DNA of 54,475 nt. Origin: Neobacillus rhizosphaerae. GTDB taxonomy: Bacteria; Bacillota; Bacilli; Bacillales; Cytobacillaceae. Where the stretch lies: assembly GCF_937468385.1 (NCBI RefSeq), contig NZ_CALBWS010000038.1, positions 1 through 54,475 of the forward strand, in the 5' to 3' direction. How positions within the stretch are numbered: the first letter of the stretch is position 1; each line of letters starts with the position of its first letter. A program made the translations under genes and the position numbers. Positions 34,308 through 43,439 of this stretch are shown here, one piece after another. Below the pieces are notes generated by a model. The model had not been told where the DNA came from. It made no database searches and was given only the letters and a program-made list of their open reading frames with translations.

Positions 34308-35180
34308 CTAGCTCATAAATTTTCGATAGCGACGTTCGATTGCGAAGAAAATAAACACTAAGATTAAAATACATAAGACCATTAATGACGCAGCAGCGGT
34401 CAGTTTTTGAACATTTAAAGAAGCAAACATATTGTTCATATAGTGCTGAATCATATAAATTCTATCATATGGATAATCTCCTGCGATTAGATAGGTTTCA
34501 CGGAATACTTTGAAGGAGTTAATAATGCTCATTAAGAGTACAAAAAACATTGTTGGTGTTAAGTAAACCAGAGTGATCTGTCTAAATTTAAAGAAACGAC
34601 CTGCGCCTTCCATTTCAGCTATTTCATAATAATCTTTGGGTATATTTTGAAGACCTGCTAAGAATATGATCATGTTGTAACCAATGTTTTTCCATAAATA
34701 AACTAGAGATACAACGACGATCGACCAATCCGATTTCATCCAATCAATTTGTGAAAAACCCATCTTCACCATCCATAAATTAATTGTTCCGTTCCAATCG
34801 AATAATATCTGCCATAGCATAACAATCGAAGCAACTGGTACAACAATTGGCAAAATAAATGAACTAATAATTGCATTTTTAAACATGACGGTTTGATGCA
34901 AGCAAAGTGCCAATATTAAAGAAATGCCGATTACTAGTGGAACATTGATTGCTGTAAACCAAAATGTGTTTGTGGCTGCCTTTAAAAAAGAAGCACTAGC
35001 TAACAACTCTTTATAATTAAAAAGACCAACAAATGAACCACCAACCGCCCCATCTTTAAATGAATAGATAGTACCCATTACAAAAGGGATTAGATAGAAA
35101 AGGGCAAAACCTATCAAACTTGGTAATAAGAAAAATGCTGCAACCTTACCATCATTATTTAATTGTTTACGTATTTTCAT
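34308..35180 (-). CDS. ABC sugar-type permease, MalF-like subunit
   Basis: The product has 290 residues with six membrane helices. The start KVAAFFLLPSLIGFALFYLI is typical of MalF/UgpA-type subunits, and the EAA loop is YYEIAEMEGAGRFFKFRQIT. It is the first gene of a leftward unit: permease, permease, response regulator, kinase. Three phased regulator boxes (35261-35293) and a TATACT -10 8 bases from them lie upstream. The substrate is not predictable; the co-regulated amidase suggests a wall-derived muropeptide or amino sugar, but that is inference. Confidence 0.92.
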   Translation of the reverse strand: MKIRKQLNNDGKVAAFFLLPSLIGFALFYLIPFVMGTIYSFKDGAVGGSFVGLFNYKELLASASFLKAATNTFWFTAINVPLVIGISLILALCLHQTVMFKNAIISSFILPIVVPVASIVMLWQILFDWNGTINLWMVKMGFSQIDWMKSDWSIVVVSLVYLWKNIGYNMIIFLAGLQNIPKDYYEIAEMEGAGRFFKFRQITLVYLTPTMFFVLLMSIINSFKVFRETYLIAGDYPYDRIYMIQHYMNNMFASLNVQKLTAAASLMVLCILILVFIFFAIERRYRKFMS

Positions 35181-35260
35181 GTACTCACTTCTTTCTATAT
35201 TTGAGTATTTAATTAATTGATTGATTAATAATTCTGTTCGGAAAGAAGTATAGCCTAATG

Positions 35261-35293
35261 AAATAAAGATGAGATAAAGATTAAATAAAGATT
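35261..35293 (-). promoter_or_regulatory. Three 11-bp-phased boxes upstream of the ABC/two-component operon
   Basis: AAATAAAGATG, AGATAAAGATT and AAATAAAGATT lie end to end. Read leftward, they end 8 bases before TATACT. Spacing and unit are the same as at 30689, supporting one regulator for both. Confidence 0.7.
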
Positions 35294-35326
35294 AAGAGGA
35301 AAAGTGATTATTATAAAAACAAAAAT

Positions 35327-35354
35327 AAAAAGCTAACGGATTTGTTAGCTTTTT
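35327..35354. terminator. Bidirectional-looking hairpin terminator
   Basis: AAAAAGCTAAC pairs exactly with GTTAGCTTTTT around GGATTT. It would insulate the ABC operon promoter from the region to the right. Confidence 0.8.
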
Positions 35355-35466
35355 AAACCTTTATTTTGAATTTCTTTTTTCTTTTCGATTACAATAAATA
35401 GTCGCTCCTCTCTACAATTTGGAGAACCAGCATTCAGTTTTGAAATCTTAAAATTAAGCGCTAATT

Positions 35467-35506
35467 AAACTCTTGCACCCTTTACTTTAAGTACAATCGT
35501 TCACAA
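35467..35506 (+). repeat. Dispersed repeat family A, copy 5
   Basis: ACTCTTGCACCC then CTTTAAGTACAATCG and TTCACAAA. The left half is close to copy 1, the right half to copy 4. The rest of 35355-35640 holds no gene. Confidence 0.65.
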
Positions 35507-35640
35507 ATTTTTTTGTTAATTGAAACTATATTAGAAGATTCCAGATTTTTATATCTTTGGAGCTGCAGTTGAAATAAAGTTATCGTGGCTTTTTGACCGT
35601 TCACACACGCTGATTTAGATATTTACAAAATTTTTTCTTA

Positions 35641-36063
35641 TTAAACGCAAGTAAACGATTGAATTTGTCTTAGGCTTATTCCGTATCGGACCCATCTAGA
35701 ACCAGTCCAGCGATACCCTGAGACAGAGTGTCGACCAATAAATGTTGGATAAAACCAGAATTGTTCACGACCTCTAAGCCATACATACGTGTATCTGTGT
35801 AAACAACCTATCATACTGCCTGGGTCTACCGCATACGCTCCTGCTTGATGCGTCTGTTGAGGAACAGTAGATGGCGGTGGTGATGTTGGTGGTCCAGGCT
35901 CCAGATCTTGACCAGGAGGTGCAGACGGAGGTTGCTGCCCACCAAATTGTCTTCCCTCAAGTGTTGAATAGTCATAATTCATTTCTTGGTATGGTAACGA
36001 ATATACATAAGCTTCCTGACTAAATGGATTGCTATAATATAGAGGTACATGGCTAGGATACAT
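35641..36063 (-). CDS. Uncharacterised Bacillus-type protein with Pro-rich linker and aromatic C-terminal domain
   Basis: The product has 140 residues. The start is the ATG (36061-36063) 8 bases after AAGGAGTG; longer upstream starts lack a site. Tyr/Pro-rich N-terminus (MYPSHVPLYYSNPFSQEAYV), Pro/Gln/Ser-rich linker (about 45-80), and a C-terminal module rich in Trp/Tyr/Arg (HRYTYVWLRGREQFWFYPTF, SGYRWTGSRWVRYGI). There is no signal peptide. Similar small proteins occur in spore-formers without known function; a spore or cell-surface role is only a guess from composition. Confidence 0.7.
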   Translation of the reverse strand: MYPSHVPLYYSNPFSQEAYVYSLPYQEMNYDYSTLEGRQFGGQQPPSAPPGQDLEPGPPTSPPPSTVPQQTHQAGAYAVDPGSMIGCLHRYTYVWLRGREQFWFYPTFIGRHSVSGYRWTGSRWVRYGISLRQIQSFTCV

Positions 36064-36304
36064 AAAATTCACTCCTTTTATTTTTAATCTCACATCATCA
36101 TATTCATTAGTCATAGACCAATTAACTTGTTCTCTCATAAATGTGTATTTACCTATAAAACAGTAATTTCTTAGCACTAATAAATTCACTTTCCTATTAA
36201 TCTACAGAACATTTTCTTATCTTTCATGGGCAGCCACACAGTCAAATAGGTATTGACCTACATATGGTACACAACGTAATTAAATGTGTTTTGGAGGGGT
36301 ACAT

Positions 36305-37042
36305 TTGTCCAGGCATTTTCAAGAACATTCGTATGGTAACAATACTTATTCTAGAAAAATAGTGTTGCTTGACATGAAGCAAGGTGATGTGAACGGTGAC
36401 GGTTATATGGATAACGTCTATTTATATGGTATTAAACACGATGAATCCGGAACCTTTGCAGATCAGATTACACTTGTCATTCAAGATGGGCTTTCTAACC
36501 AGACTTCAACCATTGATCCTATGATCTTCCTTGGAGATTTTTCTAAAGATAACATATGGGATATTTTGGTGAGTATCGAATCAGGAGGAAGTGGCAACTA
36601 CGGGTTTTTCTATATTTACTCCTTCAATAATAATATTCCACGCCTGTTGTTTGATTTTGAAAAATATAATAATGACTATACGTTCAATGTCAATTATAAA
36701 GATCTTTATAAAGTAAGTGTAGGAAGTCCTTCACATGACAAGCTTTTCACCCTTGACATTAGCTACAAAGGCTTTGATTATCTATCACAGCTTTACGATG
36801 AAAATGGCAAATTAAAACAGCCGGTTAAAGGCGAGGTTCTTGCTGCAACTGCGTTATATCCCATTGTTACAAATGGAAAAAGCATGAGTTTTGATTTACT
36901 TGTTTTTCAACGTATTATTGGTACGTCTAATTCGGATACATTAGGATATGTCGAAAACCTTTTAACATGGAATGGTACTCAATTTATATCCACAATATTG
37001 GCAACAGAGATTTTTGGAACAAAGTTAAGCAGCACCTACTAA
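36305..37042 (+). CDS. VCBS/FG-GAP-like repeat protein of unknown function
   Basis: The product has 245 residues. It starts with TTG at 36305, 6 bases after GGAGGG; the ATG at 36284 lies upstream of that site. The segment GDVNGDGYMDNVYLYG has a calcium-binding Asp pattern (DxNxDGxxD), and a second blade-like repeat is FLGDFSKDNIWDILVSIESG. There is no signal peptide, unlike secreted FG-GAP proteins, so it may act in the mother cell or spore. It is followed at 48 bases by another rightward gene. Confidence 0.7.
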   Translation: MSRHFQEHSYGNNTYSRKIVLLDMKQGDVNGDGYMDNVYLYGIKHDESGTFADQITLVIQDGLSNQTSTIDPMIFLGDFSKDNIWDILVSIESGGSGNYGFFYIYSFNNNIPRLLFDFEKYNNDYTFNVNYKDLYKVSVGSPSHDKLFTLDISYKGFDYLSQLYDENGKLKQPVKGEVLAATALYPIVTNGKSMSFDLLVFQRIIGTSNSDTLGYVENLLTWNGTQFISTILATEIFGTKLSSTY

Positions 37043-37090
37043 TGTCGGGCTTCCATAACATTCAAAGGTATAAGCATTGGAGGTATAAGG

Positions 37091-37579
37091 ATGACAAAAT
37101 TTTATTCTTTTCATGGGACTGTCACCATGATTACTGATCTTATAGGGCAAAATGGTGAAGGAGATGGCTGTAAAAAATTAATATCTGTACAAAACGGAAT
37201 GGGAACAATAGTAAATTTCGTGGTGTCACCTACAACTCACTTTGTAGACCATGTAATGGTGGCAGTTGGAGATCGAGTGACTGGATATTATGACGGGAAT
37301 GCACCCGCTCTTCTAATTTACCCTCCACAATACCAAGCACTTGTCATGGTAAAAGACAGCCCATATCAAAATGTAAAAGTAGATTATTTTAATAGTCAGT
37401 TGGAGAGTAGTGATGGACAATTACGATTAAATGTATCTCCATATACCCAAATTGTTTTAACAAATGGGCAACCCTTTACAAGAAACCCTGCGAACCGAGA
37501 TCTCATTGTTATCTATGGACCATCCACACAAAGTATCCCCGCCCAAACCACACCATATAGAATTATAGTTTTGTGTTAG
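37091..37579 (+). CDS. Hypothetical protein, beta-rich, unknown function
   Basis: The product has 162 residues. GGAGGTATAAGG precedes the ATG. It contains alternating hydrophobic strands in two halves that look related: GTVTMITDLIGQ with TIVNFVVSPTTHFVD, and NVKVDYFNSQLESSDGQLRL with NVSPYTQIVLTN. A duplicated beta-barrel is possible. No signal peptide or known motif is seen. It is probably co-transcribed with the VCBS-like gene; a terminator lies at 37743. Confidence 0.65.
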   Translation: MTKFYSFHGTVTMITDLIGQNGEGDGCKKLISVQNGMGTIVNFVVSPTTHFVDHVMVAVGDRVTGYYDGNAPALLIYPPQYQALVMVKDSPYQNVKVDYFNSQLESSDGQLRLNVSPYTQIVLTNGQPFTRNPANRDLIVIYGPSTQSIPAQTTPYRIIVLC

Positions 37580-37742
37580 GGGTTATTATAGAAAATTCCT
37601 GTTTGAAATCATAATTGGTATAGAAAAACACAAAAAACTCGTCCAGTTTAAATCGGTGCCTATCACTCCCCGAAGTGTGTAAGATTTTGTAAGGATTGTA
37701 ATGGAAATAGTTCAATATAAATTGCCCAATAATCAAAAAAAC

Positions 37743-37776
37743 AAGAGCCCAATTTTTAAAAAGTAATTGGGCTCTT
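37743..37776 (+). terminator. Rho-independent terminator
   Basis: AAGAGCCCAATT pairs exactly with AATTGGGCTCTT. It ends the two-gene unit 36305-37579. A REP-like stretch sharing GGTGCCTATCAC with the hairpin element at 46561 lies at 37652-37680. Confidence 0.75.
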
Positions 37777-37840
37777 AGCTATTATTACACAACACTCAGT
37801 TGTTTTGGATATTGAGGACAACCTATTTAATCACTAATTG

Positions 37841-37900
37841 CACCACACACTCCACGTGTGCAGAGTGTATGTGGCAACACAAGGGTGCTGGTGGGTTTAT
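37841..37900 (+). repeat. Dispersed repeat family B, copy 3
   Basis: CAGAGTGTATGTGGCAACAC and GGGTGCTGGTGGGTTTAT match the recombinase-tail core. The rest of 37580-38064 has no supported gene. Confidence 0.7.
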
Positions 37901-38064
37901 TACATTCTTGAGACCTTTTTCTTTCAGAAAACAGACTTTATCAAAACAAAAGTTGCCGGCTGCAAAGGAACTTGAAACTGAATAATATAAGTACACATGA
38001 TTTGATGTGATTCATTTTTCCTCTAACTTTTTGAGAGTTACATCATTTCACTGTCCCCGTCCCA

Positions 38065-39027
38065 TCAACATTCTTTTCCAAAGTTATCAAGCAATGCACG
38101 CACTTCATCTGTTGATTTCGTGTTCATCAATTGATTTCTTAATTCACCAGCTCCACGGAACCCTTTGACATAAATTTTGAAAAAGCGATGAAGCCCTGTG
38201 ATTGAACGTGGCAGTGCTTCCGCATATTGATCTTGAAGATCAAGCTGCAGTCTTAAAAGATCAAGGTATTCTTTACTGCTATGCTCTTTTGGCTCTTTTT
38301 CAAAAGCAAAAGGATTTTTAAAAATACCTCGCCCGATCATAACGCCATCAATACCATATTGTTCAGCAAGCTGCAGCCCAGTTTGACGGTCAGGAATGTC
38401 TCCATTGATTGTTAGTAGCGTATTTGGTGCGATACGGTCACGTAATTTTTTGATTTCCGGAATTAGCTCCCAATGCGCATCTACTTGGCTCATTTCCTTT
38501 CTTGTACGTAAATGAATAGAAAGGTTCGCAATATCCTGTTTTAAAATATGCGTTAGCCACTCCTCCCACTCATTTACATCCTTATAGCCAAGTCGTGTTT
38601 TCACGCTGACAGGTAGTCCGCCCGCTTTTGCTGCTTGAATAAGTTCTGCCGCAACGTCTGGACGCAGAATAAGGCCACTACCTTTCCCTCTCGATGCCAC
38701 ATTCGGTACAGGGCAGCCCATATTAATATCGATGCCTTTATATCCTAGCTCTGCTAGGCCAATACTCATTTGACGGAAATATTCGGGATTATCCCCCCAA
38801 ATATGTGCCACCATTGGCTGTTCATCTTCTGTAAAAAGCAAACGGCCACGCACACTTGTCATGCCCTCTGGATGACAATAGCTATCCGAGTTTGTAAACT
38901 CTGTGAAAAATACATCCGGTCGACCTGCTTCACTTACTACGTGACGAAAAACAACATCTGTCACATCTTCCATTGGTGCAAGTACAAAAAATGGTCGTGG
39001 TAAATCACGCCAAAAATTATCTATCAT
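38065..39027 (-). CDS. dus: tRNA-dihydrouridine synthase
   Basis: The product has 320 residues in a TIM barrel with FMN. Diagnostic parts are LAPMEDVTDVVFR, INMGCPVPNVASRGKGSGL (catalytic Cys in NMGCP), VSVKTRLGY, LTINGDI and GVMIGRGIFKNPFAF. It reduces uridine to dihydrouridine in the D loop of tRNA using NADPH. The ATG (first base 39027) follows GAGAGGA at 12 bases; an upstream GTG has no site. It is a single gene with a strong terminator upstream at 39245 that belongs to the region to its right. Confidence 0.93.
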   Translation of the reverse strand: MIDNFWRDLPRPFFVLAPMEDVTDVVFRHVVSEAGRPDVFFTEFTNSDSYCHPEGMTSVRGRLLFTEDEQPMVAHIWGDNPEYFRQMSIGLAELGYKGIDINMGCPVPNVASRGKGSGLILRPDVAAELIQAAKAGGLPVSVKTRLGYKDVNEWEEWLTHILKQDIANLSIHLRTRKEMSQVDAHWELIPEIKKLRDRIAPNTLLTINGDIPDRQTGLQLAEQYGIDGVMIGRGIFKNPFAFEKEPKEHSSKEYLDLLRLQLDLQDQYAEALPRSITGLHRFFKIYVKGFRGAGELRNQLMNTKSTDEVRALLDNFGKEC

Positions 39028-39244
39028 TTCAAACTCAAATCCTCTCACTATGGATACAACTTCAAACTCTCGGTCAAAAAATATAAAGCCAAATGTTCCA
39101 CTTCTTTTACACTTATATCATGCTTAATAACTTATTATCAAACACAAGTACATTTGGACATTTATAATTTGTGAAAAACTATTGTGAAAATCGGCAATGT
39201 TTATTTTAACGAAAATCGTTCCTGAATGGTATTTTTATAAACAA

Positions 39245-39285
39245 AAAAGCAGATGGTATAGATTTTTTCTATATCATCTGCTTTT
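39245..39285. terminator. Strong hairpin terminator
   Basis: AAAAGCAGATGGTATAG pairs with CTATATCATCTGCTTTT (one G:T), with A and T runs outside. It is read best leftward, after the KAP NTPase gene. Confidence 0.8.
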
Positions 39286-39307
39286 CTATTATACCAATTC
39301 CAACCAA

Positions 39308-39370
39308 GCTACCGCTTCACAATGTCCAGAGTGTATGTGGTAACACATGGGTGCTGGTGAGTTTTACGCA
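39308..39370 (+). repeat. Dispersed repeat family B, copy 4
   Basis: CACAATGTCCAGAGTGTATG, TGGTAACACATGG and GTGCTGGTGAGTTTTA match the core. Confidence 0.7.
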
Positions 39371-39407
39371 TTAATTAAGATATCTTCTAGTGTATAAAAA
39401 AATAATA

Positions 39408-39474
39408 TAGGTAACACCACTTCAACCTGGCTTGAATGGTGACGCAGATAGATTGGTGTAGTGGTGTTTACCTA
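39408..39474. repeat. Imperfect inverted repeat near the KAP gene
   Basis: TAGGTAACACCACT at the left is nearly complementary to AGTGGTGTTTACCTA at the right, with one unpaired base and about 37 bases between. It could be a miniature mobile element or a transcript end. Confidence 0.4.
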
Positions 39475-39539
39475 GGCATATTTAAAAACTCATATGGAAC
39501 AAAGCTCAAATAATCTAAAGAGCAATATTTTTAAGAATG

Positions 39540-42311
39540 TTATCCAAGTTGTAAATCTCTTTGTCCTTCTTCTATAGCTTCTCTTTCTTTAATATATTCT
39601 TTATTATATTCATCTATTATTTTTAAGTTCTCTTCAATTATTGTTCTTTGATCTGCATTTCCAAATTTGATGATTATTTCTGCTCCCATTTGAATAGAGG
39701 CCTTGGGTTGAGCAAAGATATGTTGACTTACACTTAAAGTATAAATTTCTTCAAGTTGTACATTTATGAACTTGAACAACTTATTTTTAGCAAAAATAAA
39801 TGTTCCTATGTTTCGGTAATTAGTTTTTGTGATATATTCATCCAACTCATTTTCTGTAGAAGGAAGACTTTTATTATTAAAATATGATTCTATTTTCTCG
39901 TCTGTTAAATATCTTGTAGAGCTAATGAATAAGCTTATCAATAATTCTTCATTTTTTAATAAACCTGAGTGCTTATTATTGAAAGTAAAGTTTAAAATAT
40001 TTTCAAACTCATCCTCAGATTTAATCCAATTATTTACGATTAATTTAATTTCGTCATCAGAAAAGTAATGAGTCCAATTTAGCCAAAGGGTGCCAGCATC
40101 ACTTTGATTAAAATTTACAAAAAAACACTCATCAGAAATATTATAATATGCACTTTGTACTGCCTTTTTTAAAACTGATAATCCATTTTTATTAATATTA
40201 GATTGCTTTAAAAATTTATGAATACCTAATGTAAATAAAATATTTCCATCTTCCCAGAATTGAAGATCAAATACGTGGTTTTGGAAATGCAAATTTCTTG
40301 CTATTGTTTTTGCTAACGACAAAATACTATCGATTCCGTCAAACTTAGTATTTTTGCTATATTTAAGATGATATATATCTTTCAGAATATGAAGTAATTT
40401 TTCTTGATGCGGTCCACTAATTTCTTCTATTCTTAGTCCAAGCTTACTATTTAATTCAGTTGCACTAAATTTTTCAATTAAATTTATATACCCTCTCTTA
40501 ACGTCACTCAAACCACCATCTCTTAAAAGCGTTATCAATTCAGCTAACTCTGTTTGCGATATTTTGTTTGTTGGAACTCCATAAACAAAATATTGATCAA
40601 AAAATTCATAAGTACATATTTTCTTGTTTTTCTCCCATGAAATTTTTTCACTAGACTTAAATTTCTTTAGTTCTTCTCCAAATATACGTGCTACTAGGGG
40701 GAATAAAGTTTCAAGAATACCCCTATACTCATTTATGTTTTCAATATTATATAGTTTATTCTTATCACCCTCTGTAGAGGTACTCTCTTCATTAATTAAA
40801 ACTTTTTTATTATGGTAAATAAAGTTATAAAGATCTGAAGAGCTTACCTGTATCATAATCAAATAAAGTAAATCATTTATATTCACTTCACTTTTTAGTA
40901 ATGGCAAGTAGAACTGAACTAAATTTTTATACCTATATATATTTCTTGGAGAAAATTTTAAATCTATTAAACTTTTAACTATTTGTATATCACTAATACC
41001 TTCAATATTATTCTTTTCAAAAACATCTCTTATCTGCTCAGAAAAGAATGTTTCCAAATCGTTATTGATTGGTTTAGGCAAGTAAATGGGAATTTGAATA
41101 AACTTCTCAATATATTTCTTAGCATCTTCAAAATTACTATCTGCTTCTACTTGGTATATACTTGCTAATGATTTTTTTACTATTTCTTCATCTAGAGCCA
41201 TTATATATGTTACCCTCGGAAAATCTGCTATTAGTCGGACCAACTTAAACATCATTCGTATTTCATTACCTTCCAAACGGTCAATATCATCTATATAAAC
41301 AACAATTCTTTTAGGAAATTTTAATAATAAATCTTCGATTTCTTTTTTTAGTTCTGTTAAACTAACATTTTCTCTAGTAGGTAGGATCTTATCAATCATT
41401 TCCTTAAAAGATACAATTGTTCCAAAACTACGTACACTGACTGTAGATATAATGTCAGCATATTGTTTAATGACTTTCCCTATTTTTGGATTGTAACCTC
41501 GTGTTTTTTTTATTTCTTCCAAGAAGTGAAATAAATAGATACGAATAATATCATGGTTATCTTTCCCAAAGTACCATGGTTTAAAGTCTATATATAGAAT
41601 GTTAGATTCTTCACTAGATTCTTTTTTTAAATTGCTACTATATTCTTTAACCATGTTATAAACCGAACTCTTTCCACTTCCCCATTCCCCTAAAAGACCT
41701 ATAGTCAGACTTTCATTTTGTTGTTGATTTTCTAATGCTTCTCCAAGTTTATTTGCAAAATCTGCTCTATTTAGTTTATCTTCATCTTTTGTTTCTATAG
41801 GATTACCTGAATTATAATTATGTTGGGCATTAGGGACTTTATCCTGACTTAATTTTGGTATAAGTCGTATAATACTTTCAACAAAAAAATAAAAGAAAAG
41901 AACTAATGAAAATATTAGTAAAATATCAAATAAGTCTGATAACATATTTCCAGACCAAAAAGTCACTGGGCCTCCAATCAGAAAGTAATTAGAAATAATA
42001 CCAATAGTAAAGTTACTTACTAAATAGTCTAATGTAGTAGTTAATGGCTTTACTCTAAATTTTATAATTGGAAGACTAATAATAATATAAAAAGTGAAAG
42101 CGAATAAACAAAGTAGACCTATTGAGCTATATAATACCCACCTTACCCACTCATAAGAAAATGTTACTACAATTTTATCGCTCGTAATTTTTCTCAAAAA
42201 GGTTAATAGGATGTTAATTAGTAATATTATTATAATGGAGTTAAAAGCGTTTTTTATAATTTTAATTAGTGTATCTGTTTTATCATACTTATATATCGTC
42301 GTTTTACTCAT
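39540..42311 (-). CDS. KAP family P-loop NTPase with N-terminal membrane segments
   Basis: The product has 923 residues. Up to four membrane helices lie at about 22-40, 57-80, 100-114 and 126-147. They are followed by a KAP NTPase domain (about 175-560) with Walker A GEWGSGKSS (208-216) and Walker B IVVYIDDIDRL (336-346); the paired Asp is typical of KAP/STAND NTPases. The C-terminal 350 residues are mainly helical with no family I can name. KAP NTPases with membrane anchors include phage-exclusion factors such as PifA. It lies at the left border of a defence-like cluster. AAGAAGGGAA precedes the ATG. A role in phage defence is inferred, not shown. Confidence 0.88.
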   Translation of the reverse strand: MSKTTIYKYDKTDTLIKIIKNAFNSIIIILLINILLTFLRKITSDKIVVTFSYEWVRWVLYSSIGLLCLFAFTFYIIISLPIIKFRVKPLTTTLDYLVSNFTIGIISNYFLIGGPVTFWSGNMLSDLFDILLIFSLVLFFYFFVESIIRLIPKLSQDKVPNAQHNYNSGNPIETKDEDKLNRADFANKLGEALENQQQNESLTIGLLGEWGSGKSSVYNMVKEYSSNLKKESSEESNILYIDFKPWYFGKDNHDIIRIYLFHFLEEIKKTRGYNPKIGKVIKQYADIISTVSVRSFGTIVSFKEMIDKILPTRENVSLTELKKEIEDLLLKFPKRIVVYIDDIDRLEGNEIRMMFKLVRLIADFPRVTYIMALDEEIVKKSLASIYQVEADSNFEDAKKYIEKFIQIPIYLPKPINNDLETFFSEQIRDVFEKNNIEGISDIQIVKSLIDLKFSPRNIYRYKNLVQFYLPLLKSEVNINDLLYLIMIQVSSSDLYNFIYHNKKVLINEESTSTEGDKNKLYNIENINEYRGILETLFPLVARIFGEELKKFKSSEKISWEKNKKICTYEFFDQYFVYGVPTNKISQTELAELITLLRDGGLSDVKRGYINLIEKFSATELNSKLGLRIEEISGPHQEKLLHILKDIYHLKYSKNTKFDGIDSILSLAKTIARNLHFQNHVFDLQFWEDGNILFTLGIHKFLKQSNINKNGLSVLKKAVQSAYYNISDECFFVNFNQSDAGTLWLNWTHYFSDDEIKLIVNNWIKSEDEFENILNFTFNNKHSGLLKNEELLISLFISSTRYLTDEKIESYFNNKSLPSTENELDEYITKTNYRNIGTFIFAKNKLFKFINVQLEEIYTLSVSQHIFAQPKASIQMGAEIIIKFGNADQRTIIEENLKIIDEYNKEYIKEREAIEEGQRDLQLG

Positions 42312-43083
42312 ACAGGTTCCCTTCTTCTAAATAAAGCTAAATAAATATTCCTCGAAATTACCATTGGTAGAAAATCCTCCACACATAACAAAAACATTTA
42401 CCATATCACGTTTCAATTAGAAGATAGTCATTAAATTTCCATTGAATATCCCCTAATAATATCCGACGTGAGTTTCATTACTGTTAATGAACATGCATGG
42501 ACTAATTCTTCATAACAACTTATAGTAGAGTGTGCAGCTATATTTAATCTCATTAAAAGACATTTATCAGCTTAATCTATACCAAATTTACAAAGTTCTA
42601 CCATCTTTAAGGAAGGCTGTAAATGCCACATTGAATAGCAAATGTAATTGGTTCAACAATTCCTACATTTCCGCAAAGAAACAAGTAACCTTCAGAAGTA
42701 TCATTTGATTCGAGAGTCTCGTTACTTAGTCAATTGTTTGAACATTAAGAAAAAGTAAAAATCTACGCCATGTAAAGGTAGACTTCTTTGGGTGCGAAAG
42801 TTAAGTAAATAAGATTATAAAAATCATTTTCTTGAATCGACGGTTGATGAATAATATCATATCTTATTGCTACAAACTTTTAAAAATTTAGACCAAACAG
42901 GTATATATTGGTTAAATCACTTATATTGTTTATCTCTTGAAATCCCTTATTATTTTCACCTTCAAGGTTGACCATCTTTCAATAGCTTCTTTATCAAATA
43001 CTTCATTAATTTCCTTATTATTTTTTTCAGAAGTATAAACATAATCATTCGGAATACATTTGTAAAAGCTAAGGATTAGAAAA
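42312..43083. other. Gene-poor region between the KAP gene and the QueC-fusion cassette
   Basis: No frame with start and ribosome binding site was found. A leftward frame at about 42619-42722 (TLESNDTSEGYLFLCGNVGI and a short tail ending GIYSLP) looks like a gene relic. The rest is AT-rich and unassigned. Confidence 0.35.
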
Positions 43084-43085
43084 TC

Positions 43086-43129
43086 TGCCCTCTTCTTATT
43101 TCAAACTTTATAAAAATAAGAAGAGGGCA
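43086..43129. repeat. 16-bp perfect inverted repeat
   Basis: TGCCCTCTTCTTATTT (43086-43101) is the exact complement of AAATAAGAAGAGGGCA (43114-43129), with a 12-base loop. No long T-run follows, so it could be a terminator, an operator or a relic of a mobile element. Confidence 0.5.
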
Positions 43130-43164
43130 AAAAGGAAGATAGTACTTGCAATTATTCGATAAAT

Positions 43165-43284
43165 ATGTTAGTTATTCAAAGAATAAAGGATAATTGTTAC
43201 AAAGAATTAAAGTTATTGTTAACTGCAAATACAGATGTAAATGTAGAAAAGGAATCCTCTGAATGCGGCTGTCTTGCCTTTTAA
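43165..43284 (+). CDS. Possible small peptide with a Cys-Gly-Cys tail
   Basis: A 39-codon frame starts with ATG and ends ESSECGCLAF and a stop. It has a helical, charged N-terminal half (IQRIKDNCYKELKLLLTA) and an acidic middle. This leader-plus-Cys-core look recalls ribosomally made modified peptides, but no maturase or transporter is nearby and the ribosome binding site is weak. It might be a tail relic of something longer. Confidence 0.3.
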   Translation: MLVIQRIKDNCYKELKLLLTANTDVNVEKESSECGCLAF

Positions 43285-43302
43285 AGAAAAAAACTAATGA
43301 AA

Positions 43303-43345
43303 ATCAAAAAAAGTATGAGGTTTTACTCTTCTTTCTCATACTGTT
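43303..43345 (-). terminator. Terminator of the QueC-fusion cassette
   Basis: Read leftward, AGTATGAG pairs with CTCATACT around a 15-base loop and is followed by T7. It lies about 95 bases after the fusion gene stop. Confidence 0.75.
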
Positions 43346-43439
43346 TTGTCTTTTCAGTTCAACTTGCATTTTAGCCCTCAGTCTTCGTGCCACTCAATCA
43401 TTAGGAAAATGTTAGAAAGCCGATTTCAGCGACCAGAGT

